The notes: generated by a model from the letters alone, not told the origin. A DNA stretch of 47,323 bases from Desulfobulbaceae bacterium (GCA_024227155.1 JAAELB010000431.1:1-47323), one strand, 5' to 3'. Numbered from the stretch's first letter, positions 7,053-15,546 are shown. Numbers and translations are program-made.

Positions 7053-7826
7053 ATGAAGTTACGAGTGCTGCTCATGGCCCTAATGGTGTCAATTGGAGTA
7101 ACAACGGTTTCAATGGCTGCAAAAGTACCTGCACCTGCACAGGGAGGAGACAGTTTTATGGCTGTCACCCTTTCAGAGGCAAAGCGGTTACATGAAGACG
7201 GAGCGACCTTTGTAGCCTGTCACAGTCATACTACGGATTTTATGAAGGGACACCCTACTGGTACTGTCCACATCACTTGTTTGGTTCCAAAGGATCACAA
7301 ACGCACAGATATGGCCCTTGAAAATGTCATTTTCGACGTTGCAGCGCTACCGAGTGACAAAACGGCTACTATAGTTATGTACTGCGCCTCATCTAGCTGA
7401 TGGAAATCTTACCATGCTGCCAGGTTGGCAGTAAAAAACGGCTTCACTAATGTTAAGTGGATGAGAGATGGTATTAGCGGCTGGAAAAAAAACGGTTACG
7501 AAACCGTAAGCAAGGTCGAGTTGTTAAACGACTTGATCAATGTCAACAAAATCGATTTTGCTGCACACTGTGTCGACCAACCAACCGCTGCAAAACTTCC
7601 GAATGCTACATTTGTAGACTTCAGGGATAAAGAGAAGTATGACCAAGGGCATCTGGCTGAGGGAAATCACGTAGATTATTCTGATATGTTTAGCAAACCT
7701 ATGATGGAGGAATTGAATAAAAGCAACAGCCTCATCATTATTCATGATGTTCCTGAGGTTGCCGGTGTTATAGCCGCTACGCTTAAACTCATGGAGTATC
7801 CTGATGTCTATATCCTGAAACAGTAA
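7053..7826 (+). CDS. Exported two-domain rhodanese-like protein, probable selenoprotein (TGA 7398-7400 read as Sec)
   Basis: One frame runs from the ATG at 7053 (AAAAGGAGG upstream) to 7826, interrupted only by TGA at 7398-7400. A signal peptide (residues 1-22, SMAA) directs export. Residues about 35-160 form a rhodanese domain whose active loop reads YCASSS-U-WKSYHAA, with Cys111 and the TGA at position 116. Related rhodaneses carry a second cysteine at this place (C-x4-C-W-K-S-Y, from memory). The frame continues in good homology after the TGA (KNGFTNVKWMRDGISGWK). A hairpin with a GGU-containing loop lies 22-23 bases after the TGA, as expected for a bacterial SECIS. A second, degenerate rhodanese domain (about 165-257, NATFVDFRDKEKYDQGHL) has no active-site cysteine. 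Likely role: periplasmic sulfur or selenium transfer or redox chemistry. The alternative is a nonsense-mutated pseudogene, which fits less well. Confidence 0.8.
7415..7433 (+). promoter_or_regulatory. SECIS-like hairpin inside the rhodanese gene
   Basis: The stem TGCTGCC/GGCAGTA (7 bp with one G-U pair) closes the loop AGGTT. The loop carries the GG-U that bacterial SelB recognises in known SECIS elements. The loop G residues lie 22-23 bases after the in-frame TGA; known bacterial elements fall about 16-37 bases away. Confidence 0.7.
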
Positions 7827-7857
7827 CCGTTCCACCTGTAACCAGCTTCAGACGTCC

Positions 7858-7892
7858 AGGCCTCTTCATATCCAACTGGAGTGAAGAGGCCT
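7858..7892 (+). terminator. Hairpin after the rhodanese gene
   Basis: An 11-bp perfect stem (AGGCCTCTTCA with its complement) closes a 13-base loop, 32 bases after the stop codon. No T tract follows; instead the repeat AGGAGCTTGTCCGAGAAT begins at 7892. It may be a terminator weakened by a later insertion. Confidence 0.5.
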
Positions 7893-8191
7893 AGGAGCTT
7901 GTCCGAGAATAGGAATTTTCAAAGAAAATTGGCTCTCCTGCTTTCTTAAAATTACTAACCAGGAGATGGGTGGATAGTTGCACCCAAAAAACAGATAATA
8001 ACGTCGTTTTCAGCTCAGTGTGGCCAATGACAAGGAACTTTTTAGTTCACTTTCGAGGAAACTTGCGCAAAGTAACAATTGGAGACAATTATTTAATAAT
8101 TTGTTCTACTTCGGGAATAGCTGGTAGTAGCTCGTGTGGACAGACATGCGAGTGATTAATATTTCCACTGGCTATTTACCGTGATAATTGT
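7893..8191. other. Intergenic region, no gene seen
   Basis: It begins with a copy of the AGGAGCTTGTCCGAGAAT repeat. A 61-codon frame exists on the plus strand, but it has no Shine-Dalgarno sequence and no recognisable protein. Nothing else could be supported. Confidence 0.4.
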
Positions 8192-8674
8192 TCAGCTACT
8201 TAACACCTCCTTAACCACACTACCAAGCTGAACTATTGAATAAGGCTTTTTAATAAATCCACCAGCTCCGAGTCGGAGAGCTTCTTTGACATCATCACTC
8301 TCTGAAAAACCACTGGCAATAATGGCTTTTTGATTAGGATAGAGCTTCAGAATTTCTTTGTATGTTTGGTAGCCATTCATACCTGGTTCCATCAGCATGT
8401 CCAGCACTATTAAGTCTACAGGATTATCCTTTACAAATTTAATGGCTAATTCACCGGAACAGACAGAATCAACTCTGTACCCTATGGCTAGCAGTATTTG
8501 ACTTGCAATATCCCGTAGTTGAACCTCATCATCTACGACTAGAACATGCTCATAGCTACCTGTGAGTTTTTTGGTTTGATCGTCTTCGGTCCGCTCAATG
8601 ACTTCATCTTCAGTTACTGGCTTGCCGGAAATGCAGCACTTTAAATTATTGATCGATCTAATAGATTTTATCAA
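8192..8674 (-). CDS. Receiver-domain protein, probably the remnant tail of a hybrid sensor kinase
   Basis: Residues about 42-160 form a complete CheY-like receiver: VDDE near residue 47, phospho-acceptor Asp92 in LDMLMEPGMNG, and KKP near residue 141. The first 40 residues (GKPVTEDEV and an acidic linker ending LTGSYEHVLVVDDE) resemble the linker that follows the ATPase domain in deltaproteobacterial hybrid kinases. No kinase domain precedes it, the only start is a TTG without a Shine-Dalgarno sequence, and an in-frame stop lies shortly upstream. The simplest reading is a 5'-truncated hybrid kinase whose receiver remains open. A functional stand-alone receiver cannot be excluded. Confidence 0.6.
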   Translation of the reverse strand: MIKSIRSINNLKCCISGKPVTEDEVIERTEDDQTKKLTGSYEHVLVVDDEVQLRDIASQILLAIGYRVDSVCSGELAIKFVKDNPVDLIVLDMLMEPGMNGYQTYKEILKLYPNQKAIIASGFSESDDVKEALRLGAGGFIKKPYSIVQLGSVVKEVLSS

Positions 8675-9349
8675 TTGTTGCGACCTGAACAGACCTCAAC
8701 AGTAGATCGAAGCACAAACTTCTGCACTCTCACTTTCGGTCAGATTAACAGATTGCAATTATTGATAAAAGCCGAAGAACTGAAGTGCGGAGCATCCCGG
8801 AACTTCAAATTTTCTTCTATGGGAATTTAATGAATGGCCGTGAGGGGGCGACAGTCTCCACAAGGAGTGTTTTTCGAAAGAAAAGGACTCAGAGAAGCTG
8901 AATTCTTTAGCCATTTTATGAAATTTGGAGAAAGTTTTCAAGTTTTTGTTGTCGTACCGTTAAACAGGCCGTTTATGCATAGGGTTGCTTTTTCCGCGTA
9001 GCGGTTCAGTTCTTCCACTATACCATAACTGAAGAAAGGATCACTGGCCGAAAAAAAGTTCTTCTGGCCTATCTTTGGGACGGACACCTTCTCCAAGGTG
9101 CTTTCCTACAGGAGGAGATGCACATTTATGAAATTCTTTATGGCTAAATGCCAGCGTCCATGACAAGACCCATACAAGTAGGTAGAAACCTAGGAGTTAT
9201 AACCGTTCAAAGCCACGTTCCAGAGTTAGTTTTATGATCTGGAAGATCATTTGAACACAAAATGCTCCATGAGAAATACGGAATCGGATATCACGTAAGA
9301 GAATAATCCGATAACTCAGCATTTCTTTTAGTCGGATCCAACAATTAAA
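8675..9349. other. Gene-free stretch
   Basis: No frame with a recognisable product or a convincing ribosome-binding site was found on either strand. The DNA looks like decayed sequence between the truncated receiver gene and the CBS gene. A GGAGGAG stretch near 9112 precedes only a very short frame. Confidence 0.4.
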
Positions 9350-9790
9350 TCACTTATCAACACCATCGGTTAAGCTGGGACTAAAAAGCTTTACAAGCTC
9401 AAGAGATGAAACAATTCCAGTGGCTTCGCCTCCCGCCCCCGAGACGAGCAGGTGGTGTACCCCTGCTTCATACATGACTTTGATTGCTGACAAGGCATCT
9501 TCATCTTCATCGAGTTGGATACAGGGGTTTCTCGTCTCATGAGAGACATCGAACTCACACTTTGTCATAAAGCTTGAGATCTTGGTACTCTTGATGTCAT
9601 CCCCATTGGCAAGACTGAACATTACGTCTGATACTGTAATTAAACCAACGAGTTCCTCTCCTATTTTTCCAGCGAGTACAGATACATTGGCTTCAGTCAT
9701 CATTTTAAGAGCAGTCTCAAGATTGTCGTCGATATCGATTTCTGGAAATTTTCTTTTGATTGCTTGATTGATTGTTATTCTCTCTGCCAT
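9350..9790 (-). CDS. Small two-CBS-domain protein
   Basis: The frame opens with ATG at 9802, but the Shine-Dalgarno GGAGG lies inside those first codons. The second ATG, at 9790 (5 bases after GGAGG), is therefore the likely start, giving 146 residues. Two CBS motifs form one Bateman module: the first around residues 18-55 (ETALKMMTEANVSVLAG, then ELVGLITVSDVMF) and the second around 90-135 (DALSAIKVMYEAGVHHLLV, then EATGIVSSLELVK). Such modules bind adenosine nucleotides and act as energy sensors. With no fused effector domain, the partner is unknown. A degraded ORF ending in a CBS-like strand lies just upstream, which suggests an ancient tandem duplication. Confidence 0.85.
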   Translation of the reverse strand: MAERITINQAIKRKFPEIDIDDNLETALKMMTEANVSVLAGKIGEELVGLITVSDVMFSLANGDDIKSTKISSFMTKCEFDVSHETRNPCIQLDEDEDALSAIKVMYEAGVHHLLVSGAGGEATGIVSSLELVKLFSPSLTDGVDK

Positions 9791-9912
9791 AGAATCCTCC
9801 ATTCGAGTGATGAATACCTGTTTGCCTATTATTGATAAAAGAAGCGGCTTTATATTTAGTTTATCGTTTATACATAGTTTTTAAAATTAAAATTTTCAAC
9901 AATGGGAATTTA

Positions 9913-10323
9913 TTAATTGACATCCACAACATCACTTGATGATATGAGTCCAACGATATCTGAATCCGAAAAAATCGAAACAAACGGAGGGGTAAAACAT
10001 GGTCATTGCTGCATGAAAAAGGCGACATCTTTCTTGACAACTACCGCAGTTAAGGAACCAAGTTCCATCCCAAGCTCAAAGGCATCTGTGGACAGTTTTG
10101 AGTCTCCCGATTTCGGATCACTGCGCTGACTGGCTGCGCCATGGATGTACAGCAGGGTCTTCTGTCCCGCAACCAACCTTACAACAAGCGACCGAATCTC
10201 TTTACATCTGAGTACAGCGTCAGGTTATTTTTTATCTCGAAACATGAGGGCCATTTGTTCATCAAATTCAGTCGTTGACAATCTAATAACTCTCTTTTCA
10301 TGATTGTTAAGTAAAATATTCAT
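9913..10323 (-). pseudogene. Degraded ORF with a CBS-like C-terminal end
   Basis: A single minus-strand frame of 137 codons begins at ATG 10323 (MNILLNNHEKRVIRL) and reaches TAA at 9913, but is broken by TAA at 10225-10227 and TGA at 10003-10005. The last segment (FVSIFSDSDIVGLISSSDVV) reads like the final strand and helix of a CBS domain. The middle part (LVAGQKTLLYIHGAAS and TDAFELGMELGSLTAVVV) is not recognised. No SECIS-like hairpin follows the TGA. It is most likely a dead gene. Confidence 0.4.
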
Positions 10324-10348
10324 ATTCTCTCACATCAGGATTTCCTCT

Positions 10349-10765
10349 TCAGCGATCCGGTCGTAAAACGAGCAGATCACCTTCGTTCTCACAGGTGCCT
10401 GAAAGCGTCTCTCCATGTGGATTAGTAAATTCAGCTGTATCACCTGCACTTTTTCCTTCACACGCAGTGTAGGCTTCTGGTGGTGGACCTTGACGTTTAC
10501 CACCACCGCGATCTTTGGGGTGGTCTGGGCGCAAAACCAAACTATCACCTTCCTGTTCACAGGTACCTGATACAACCTGACCTCTTGGGCTAGTAAATTG
10601 CGCAGTGTCTCCTACAGTTTTTTCTTCACACGCGGTATAGGCCTCGGGCGGTGGACCTTGACGCCTACCACGATCTCCCTGGACCGCAACCTCTGCTCCA
10701 ATGGCATTCAAGGAGTAGAAAGTGGAAAAAACAATAATGAGTAATACTTTTCTTTTAATGATCAT
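10349..10765 (-). CDS. Small exported protein with two tandem 45-residue repeats
   Basis: This 138-residue protein has a signal peptide (MIIKRKVLLIIVF..., cleavage near residue 24, AIGAEV). Two near-identical units follow, about 33-80 and 90-138. Each contains RQGPPPEAYTACE, a GDTAEFT segment, SGTCE and LVLRPD, so each unit has two cysteines that could form a disulfide. The units are joined by a glycine-rich, basic linker (DRGGGKR). Similar PPPEAYTAC repeats occur in small secreted proteobacterial proteins of unknown function. It is transcribed alone; no Shine-Dalgarno sequence is strong, and flanking DNA is repeat-rich. The role is unknown, and only extracytoplasmic location can be supported. 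Confidence 0.8.
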   Translation of the reverse strand: MIIKRKVLLIIVFSTFYSLNAIGAEVAVQGDRGRRQGPPPEAYTACEEKTVGDTAQFTSPRGQVVSGTCEQEGDSLVLRPDHPKDRGGGKRQGPPPEAYTACEGKSAGDTAEFTNPHGETLSGTCENEGDLLVLRPDR

Positions 10766-10842
10766 TGTTCAATATCCTTTTATACAGTTGTTTTATCAGC
10801 TACCATATCAGTACCTTAGAAATTATTTTCTGCGTTTTTGTG

Positions 10843-10864
10843 GCAGAGATAAGCGTAGACTTCG
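10843..10864 (+). repeat. Dispersed repeat C copy (GATAAGCGTAGACTTCG)
   Basis: It shares the AGCGTAGACTTCG core with 16303-16321 (inverted), 24812-24846 and 45286-45304. Confidence 0.6.
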
Positions 10865-10878
10865 AAATTAATTTCGTG

Positions 10879-10924
10879 AAGGCACTTATCCAAGCATTTT
10901 TAAAATTCCGATTTATTCGGGTTA
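10879..10924 (-). repeat. Dispersed repeat A, inverted copy
   Basis: Read on the minus strand, this matches 39845-39888 and 42046-42085: it begins AACCCGAATAAATCGGAA and ends ATGCTTGGATAAGTGCC. At the other two sites this unit is followed directly by repeat B. Confidence 0.7.
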
Positions 10925-10933
10925 CGTCTTTGT

Positions 10934-10978
10934 CAGGAGGCCTGATCGGACGAAAATGGGGCGTTGGTGAACGGTTAC
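10934..10978 (+). mobile_element. Partial copy of the IS66-like MITE
   Basis: The last 45 bases match one end of the elements at 15393-15546 and 32469-32621, finishing with the terminal sequence TGAACGGTTAC. The rest of the element is missing; repeat A directly adjoins it. Confidence 0.7.
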
Positions 10979-11011
10979 CCTGGGAGAATATTTATGATAA
11001 CCGGAATTCAA

Positions 11012-14000
11012 TCACGAACCATCCAGCACTTTTCGGATCAACTTAGCAATATCCTTCTTAACAAGTGGTTTGTATGCAAATTCTTTTATACCCATAGATT
11101 TAGCTTTTTCCTCCGTAATAATAGTAGAGTAACCAGTGCATAGGATAATGGGGATATCAGGACGAATTTGCAGCATTCTCCTGCTCAGATCGCTACCCGT
11201 CATACCAGGCATAGTCTGATCAGTTATCACAACATCAAACTGATCAGGTTGGTTCTGAAACGTTTCTAACGCCTCAAGACTGCTATCTCTTACGGTTACA
11301 TGGTAACCAAGTCTTTCGAGCATGGTTTTACCCATCTGGGCAAGTATTTCTTCATCGTCAACAAAAAGAATCCTTTCTTTGCCAATTGGAATCTGGTCAA
11401 TAATTTCATCCTTTTCACATGGCTCCTTTTCTACGGTAGGTAAATACACATGAAAAACAGTTCCTTCACCAAGTTCACTATAATATGAGATGAAGCCGCC
11501 ATAGTTCTTCACTATTCCATGGGCCATTGAAAGGCCCATCCCGGTACCCTTGCCCGTCTCTTTTGTTGTAAAATATGGGTCAAAGATCTTATCTCTGACG
11601 GTTGGTGCTATCCCCGTACCCGAATCACCAATTGATAATTGAATAAACGTTCCATCTCTTACATCGGGTTCGTTCACAAGATCATCATTGCATAGGGTCA
11701 CCTCTTTTAATGAAATATCGAGTCTCCCTCCAGTATCTTCCATGGCATGGAAGGCATTGGTGCAGAGGTTCATCAATATTTGATTGAGTTGAGTTGGGTC
11801 AACAAAAACAAGACCAGTTACGGCATCAATATCTTGATTAATCTCAATGGTTGTTGGTAATGACGGGCGCAGCATTGTTATCGCTTCCTTTACAATACTG
11901 GCTGGTTGTACAATCACACGCTCCGTATCATCTTGGCGACTAAAAGCAAGTATCTGGTGAACAAGACTCTTGGCACGATTACCTGCCTCTAACACCTCAT
12001 TTAAATCTCTGTAAATGGTTGAGCTGGGATGGCAGTCATCCCTTGCCATCTCCGCATACCCCAAAATTGCCGCCAAAATATTGTTGAAATCATGGGCAAT
12101 ACCACCAGCAAGAGTGCCGATTGCTTCCATTTTCTGGGCCTGCCGCAGTTGAGATTCAAGTTTGTTCTGTTCATTCTCAGCATTCCTTTTGGCTGTTATA
12201 TCAACAAGTGTAACCAAAACCTTGTCAAGTGTCTCCTCATGCCCAGGGGCAACTCTGTAACTCATTGTCACATAGCGCAAACTGTCGTCAAGAGTCCGGA
12301 TAGTAGCATCATAAGTAGTCTGTGGTTTCTTATTCCAGATATCTACCATCTCCTTTTCGAAAACTTCATAGGATTCCTGTGTAAAAGTCTTCCCCAGATC
12401 ATCCAATAGCTCTTCTTTGCTCTTTGCCTTATGAAGGTCTAGAGTTGCCTGGTTCAAATCCTTAATTGTGATAAGCTGGGCACATCTGGTAACTGCTTCG
12501 GGGTGGTCACGGAAATATACCTTAATATCAGAGACCCCCGTCTCTTTCAGGTTATCAAAATATTGCTTTACACCTGAATAATCCTCAAGCCAGCAGGAAA
12601 CCGGATTGTTTTCAAAAAGGGCTCGAAAATCTTCTTCACTCTCTTTCAGCGCCTTTTCTTTTTGTATTCTTTCAGAAACTTCAAAATGTAATTTTCTTAA
12701 ATAAAACAAGACAAAAAACACAGTAGAGAGGGCGATCAACCCCAGGAAAATATAAAACCAGAGTGTCCGCCAGAAAGGCGAAACCACGCGAACCGTTATT
12801 GCGGTTCCTTCTTCATTCCAGACATCGTCATTGTTCGAACCTTGTATTTTAAGGGTATATGTCCCCCCCGGCAATCCAGAGTAGCGGCCATGCCTAATGG
12901 TACCGGCATTATACCAATCTTTATCCAACCCTTCGAGAATGTATCGATATCTGTTTTTTTCTGGATGGGTATAATTCAGTGCAACATATTCAAACTCAAA
13001 GTAGTTGTTCTGCCAGTCCAGTTCAATCTCCCTTACCTTCTCAAAAGCCTTACCGAGCCTCATCCCCTGCCCACCCTGACTCAAGGAGGTAAGGTGAACC
13101 GGTGGGATAAATTCATTGTCTTTAATTTTATCCGGATGAAATCTGACAACGCCTTGGGGACCGCCAAACCACAGTTCTCCATCAACACTTTCTAATTTGG
13201 CAAATTGCAGAAAAGAACCACTGAGCAGTCCATCGCTTTCGTTATACAGCCTATTTTTTCCGGTTTTAGGATTGAATCTCACCAGCCCTATATTTGTTCC
13301 CAGCCAAAGACTGCCATTGTCATCTTCGAGAATGGTCAGAACATTATCAGAAGGAAAGCCGTTTTGGGTTGTATATCTGACAAATGTTCCGCTAGTTTTA
13401 TCAAACAGGTTTAATCCACCATCAGATGTTGCTATCCAGAAATCCCCCCTGATATCTACATAAATATCCCATATTGCGTTTGAACTCAGACTCTTCGGAT
13501 TGTCAGGCTCATGTTTATAATGGGTGAATGTCTCCGTACTCTTGTCAAACCTGTCAAGCCCGCCTCCGAGTGTGCCGATCCATAGAATTTTAGGATCATC
13601 CCTATCTTCATGCAGCGCAATTGGGATGTTATTAGACAGACTGAGGGAGGTATCCGGTTCATTGAGATATTGGACAAAGGTGTTGCTGTCTCTGAAATAT
13701 TTATACAAACCGTATTTAAATGTACCGAGCCAGAGAATATTAGGATCATCCCTGTCTTCAAGTATCTCATACACGCATTTAACATCGGTATGCAGACTGC
13801 AATATCCTTTTTCCCTGTCAAAGATGCTCAGGTTTTCAAAGGTGCTGACCCAGAATGAACCGCTACTGTCTTCAAAAGTAGTTACATTGTAGGGATTACG
13901 TATGGTTTTCGGATCATTCGGGTTATGCTCGAAATGTTCGAAAGTTTCTGTATTTCTGTCAAATTTATTCAGTCCGCCAGTGAAAGTGCCAACCCATACT

Positions 14001-15175
14001 GTCCTCTCGGTGTCTTCATACAAGTTTATGACTGCATTTCCCTTCAGACTGGAGTTATCGTTTGGAATATTGGCGTAGGTCTTGAATTTTCGGCTTTTCA
14101 TGTCATATCTGTCTATCGCTCCCATATGATTTAACGCCCATACGACCCCCTGAGAGTCCTCATAAAATTTAACGACTGCATCGCTGCTCAGAGTTCCTGG
14201 ATTTGTAGAATTCTTCTTATAATGTGTGAAGGTTTCACTCTGTTTGTCAAAGACAGCGTAGCCCACAGGATTATGTGCTGAAGTGAGAAAAAGTCTGCCG
14301 TTTGTATCCTCATATATAGAATAAATCCTCATGTTTCCAGGGAGGCTGAGAGGATCGACCGGATCGTGCCCGTAATTTGTAAAGGTGTCTGTGGTCGGAT
14401 CATATTTATCAAGCTGAACAGCCTCTGTGCCAACCCAGAGAAAGCCATCCCTGTCTTCATAAACAGTTCTGATATTATTATTTCCCAGGCTGTTTTTGTT
14501 CGGGTCATGTTTGTATCTGGTAAAGGTCCTGGTCTTTTTGTCAAATCTGTTGAGCCCGTTAGCTGTGCCGACCCAGATAAAGCCATTCCTGTCTTCAGTA
14601 ATTGCAAAAATACTGTTGTTGCTCAGACTTTTCGGATTATCCGGATCATGTTTATATCTGGTAAAGGTCTTGGTCTTTTTGTCAAATTTGTTGAGTCCGT
14701 CAGCTGTGCCGATCCAGATGAATTCTTCACTGTCTTCCAATATCAGTCCGTCAATCCAGTTATATGAATTGCTACTGATGGTTTTGGGATTAGCAGTGTC
14801 ATGTTTATAGTACGTGAACGTATCTGTTAGTTTATCGTAGCTGTTCAGACCGTTGCCAAGTGTCGCAAGCCAGAGAATACCGTTACTGTCTTCAAAAATC
14901 TGTACGATATTATTATCTGATACCGAACCCGGTCCGGCTTTGAAATATTCTACACTGATTCCATCAAATCGCAGCAGCCCCGAAGTTGCAGAACCCATCC
15001 AGAAAAAACCGTCCCGATCCTGCATAAAAGTAAACGTAAGTTCTTTACCGATATCCAGTGCCTGCTCAAATTTCATTTGACCTTCATGGGCGCTGATATC
15101 ATGGCTTGAATAGAACATGGCCAGCAAACTTGCAGTTACGATTACTATGACCTTAAAGTGTGTCGCTCTTTTCAT
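11012..15175 (-). CDS. Hybrid two-component sensor with periplasmic propeller (Reg_prop-Y_Y_Y-PAS-HisKA-HATPase-REC)
   Basis: A TTG start at 15223 is possible, but ATG 15175 begins directly with a signal/anchor peptide and is preferred (1387 residues). About 14 Reg_prop blades (signature EDxxGxLWxGT) fill residues 30-700, enough for two seven-bladed propellers. A Y_Y_Y domain (about 710-790), a membrane helix (about 805-825), a PAS-like domain (about 850-985), HisKA with His in GGIAHDFNN (about 1025), HATPase with GKGTGMGLS, and a receiver with the acceptor Asp in DVVITDQTMPGMTG (near 1320) follow. In Bacteroides such sensors read polysaccharide breakdown products and end in an AraC DNA-binding domain. 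Here no such domain is present, so the signal must pass to another protein. It stands alone between repeat-rich regions. Confidence 0.93.
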   Translation of the reverse strand: MKRATHFKVIVIVTASLLAMFYSSHDISAHEGQMKFEQALDIGKELTFTFMQDRDGFFWMGSATSGLLRFDGISVEYFKAGPGSVSDNNIVQIFEDSNGILWLATLGNGLNSYDKLTDTFTYYKHDTANPKTISSNSYNWIDGLILEDSEEFIWIGTADGLNKFDKKTKTFTRYKHDPDNPKSLSNNSIFAITEDRNGFIWVGTANGLNRFDKKTRTFTRYKHDPNKNSLGNNNIRTVYEDRDGFLWVGTEAVQLDKYDPTTDTFTNYGHDPVDPLSLPGNMRIYSIYEDTNGRLFLTSAHNPVGYAVFDKQSETFTHYKKNSTNPGTLSSDAVVKFYEDSQGVVWALNHMGAIDRYDMKSRKFKTYANIPNDNSSLKGNAVINLYEDTERTVWVGTFTGGLNKFDRNTETFEHFEHNPNDPKTIRNPYNVTTFEDSSGSFWVSTFENLSIFDREKGYCSLHTDVKCVYEILEDRDDPNILWLGTFKYGLYKYFRDSNTFVQYLNEPDTSLSLSNNIPIALHEDRDDPKILWIGTLGGGLDRFDKSTETFTHYKHEPDNPKSLSSNAIWDIYVDIRGDFWIATSDGGLNLFDKTSGTFVRYTTQNGFPSDNVLTILEDDNGSLWLGTNIGLVRFNPKTGKNRLYNESDGLLSGSFLQFAKLESVDGELWFGGPQGVVRFHPDKIKDNEFIPPVHLTSLSQGGQGMRLGKAFEKVREIELDWQNNYFEFEYVALNYTHPEKNRYRYILEGLDKDWYNAGTIRHGRYSGLPGGTYTLKIQGSNNDDVWNEEGTAITVRVVSPFWRTLWFYIFLGLIALSTVFFVLFYLRKLHFEVSERIQKEKALKESEEDFRALFENNPVSCWLEDYSGVKQYFDNLKETGVSDIKVYFRDHPEAVTRCAQLITIKDLNQATLDLHKAKSKEELLDDLGKTFTQESYEVFEKEMVDIWNKKPQTTYDATIRTLDDSLRYVTMSYRVAPGHEETLDKVLVTLVDITAKRNAENEQNKLESQLRQAQKMEAIGTLAGGIAHDFNNILAAILGYAEMARDDCHPSSTIYRDLNEVLEAGNRAKSLVHQILAFSRQDDTERVIVQPASIVKEAITMLRPSLPTTIEINQDIDAVTGLVFVDPTQLNQILMNLCTNAFHAMEDTGGRLDISLKEVTLCNDDLVNEPDVRDGTFIQLSIGDSGTGIAPTVRDKIFDPYFTTKETGKGTGMGLSMAHGIVKNYGGFISYYSELGEGTVFHVYLPTVEKEPCEKDEIIDQIPIGKERILFVDDEEILAQMGKTMLERLGYHVTVRDSSLEALETFQNQPDQFDVVITDQTMPGMTGSDLSRRMLQIRPDIPIILCTGYSTIITEEKAKSMGIKEFAYKPLVKKDIAKLIRKVLDGS

Positions 15176-15392
15176 TATATTATTATTTGGATAGAGGATA
15201 ATCCCGGGCCTTTGCAGAAACAATCATCCCTTAGGAGACAAAGAGTAGCAAGCGAGGTTAAACCACTCAGACGCCCTGTAAATTATGGGCAAATGGCAGA
15301 GGAAAGTCAATAGCATGAATTCTTGAATAATCTCAATTTAGTTCATCATGGCTTTTTGAAGTGATTAAAGACTGCCACCACAAACATTTACC
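15176..15392. other. Intergenic region upstream of the propeller kinase
   Basis: No gene is seen. An AAGG lies a few bases before the alternative TTG start of the propeller kinase (15223). The remainder is AT-rich, without a clear promoter. Confidence 0.35.
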
Positions 15393-15546
15393 GTAGCCGT
15401 TCACCGCCCCCTTCAAAAGACTGCATAACCAGAGTCCGTCACCGTCCGTCCAGTGCTCCTAGGTTCGTTCAAGCTGGTCTCCTGGCTATAGTTGGCTATG
15501 CCAGGAGACCTGATCGGACGAAAATGGGGTGCTGGTGAACGGTTAC
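15393..15546 (-). mobile_element. IS66-like MITE, full copy
   Basis: This 154-bp element is the reverse complement of 32469-32621 with only about eight differences. Its ends read GTAGCCGTTCA and TGAACGGTTAC, an 11-bp terminal inverted repeat with one mismatch. An internal hairpin (CTCCTGGC / GCCAGGAG) is conserved. No 8-bp target duplication is left (CATTTACC against TTTTTTAT). It carries no ORF and must have been moved by a transposase in trans. Confidence 0.8.

Noticed and set aside
7053-7400. Treating the rhodanese gene as two separate genes or a pseudogene
   Set aside because: Both halves are in one frame, the second half has no ribosome-binding site of its own, no other lesion is present and a SECIS-like hairpin follows the TGA.
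10003-10005. A second in-frame TGA (minus strand) considered as selenocysteine
   Set aside because: No hairpin with a G-rich loop follows it at 16-37 bases, the frame also contains a TAA, and the flanking residues match no selenoprotein family.
9917-10129. 70-codon plus-strand frame
   Set aside because: It is antisense to the degraded CBS-like frame and has no start signal.
10765-11046. 93-codon plus-strand frame
   Set aside because: It consists mostly of repeats C, A and the partial MITE, so it is read-through of repeat DNA.
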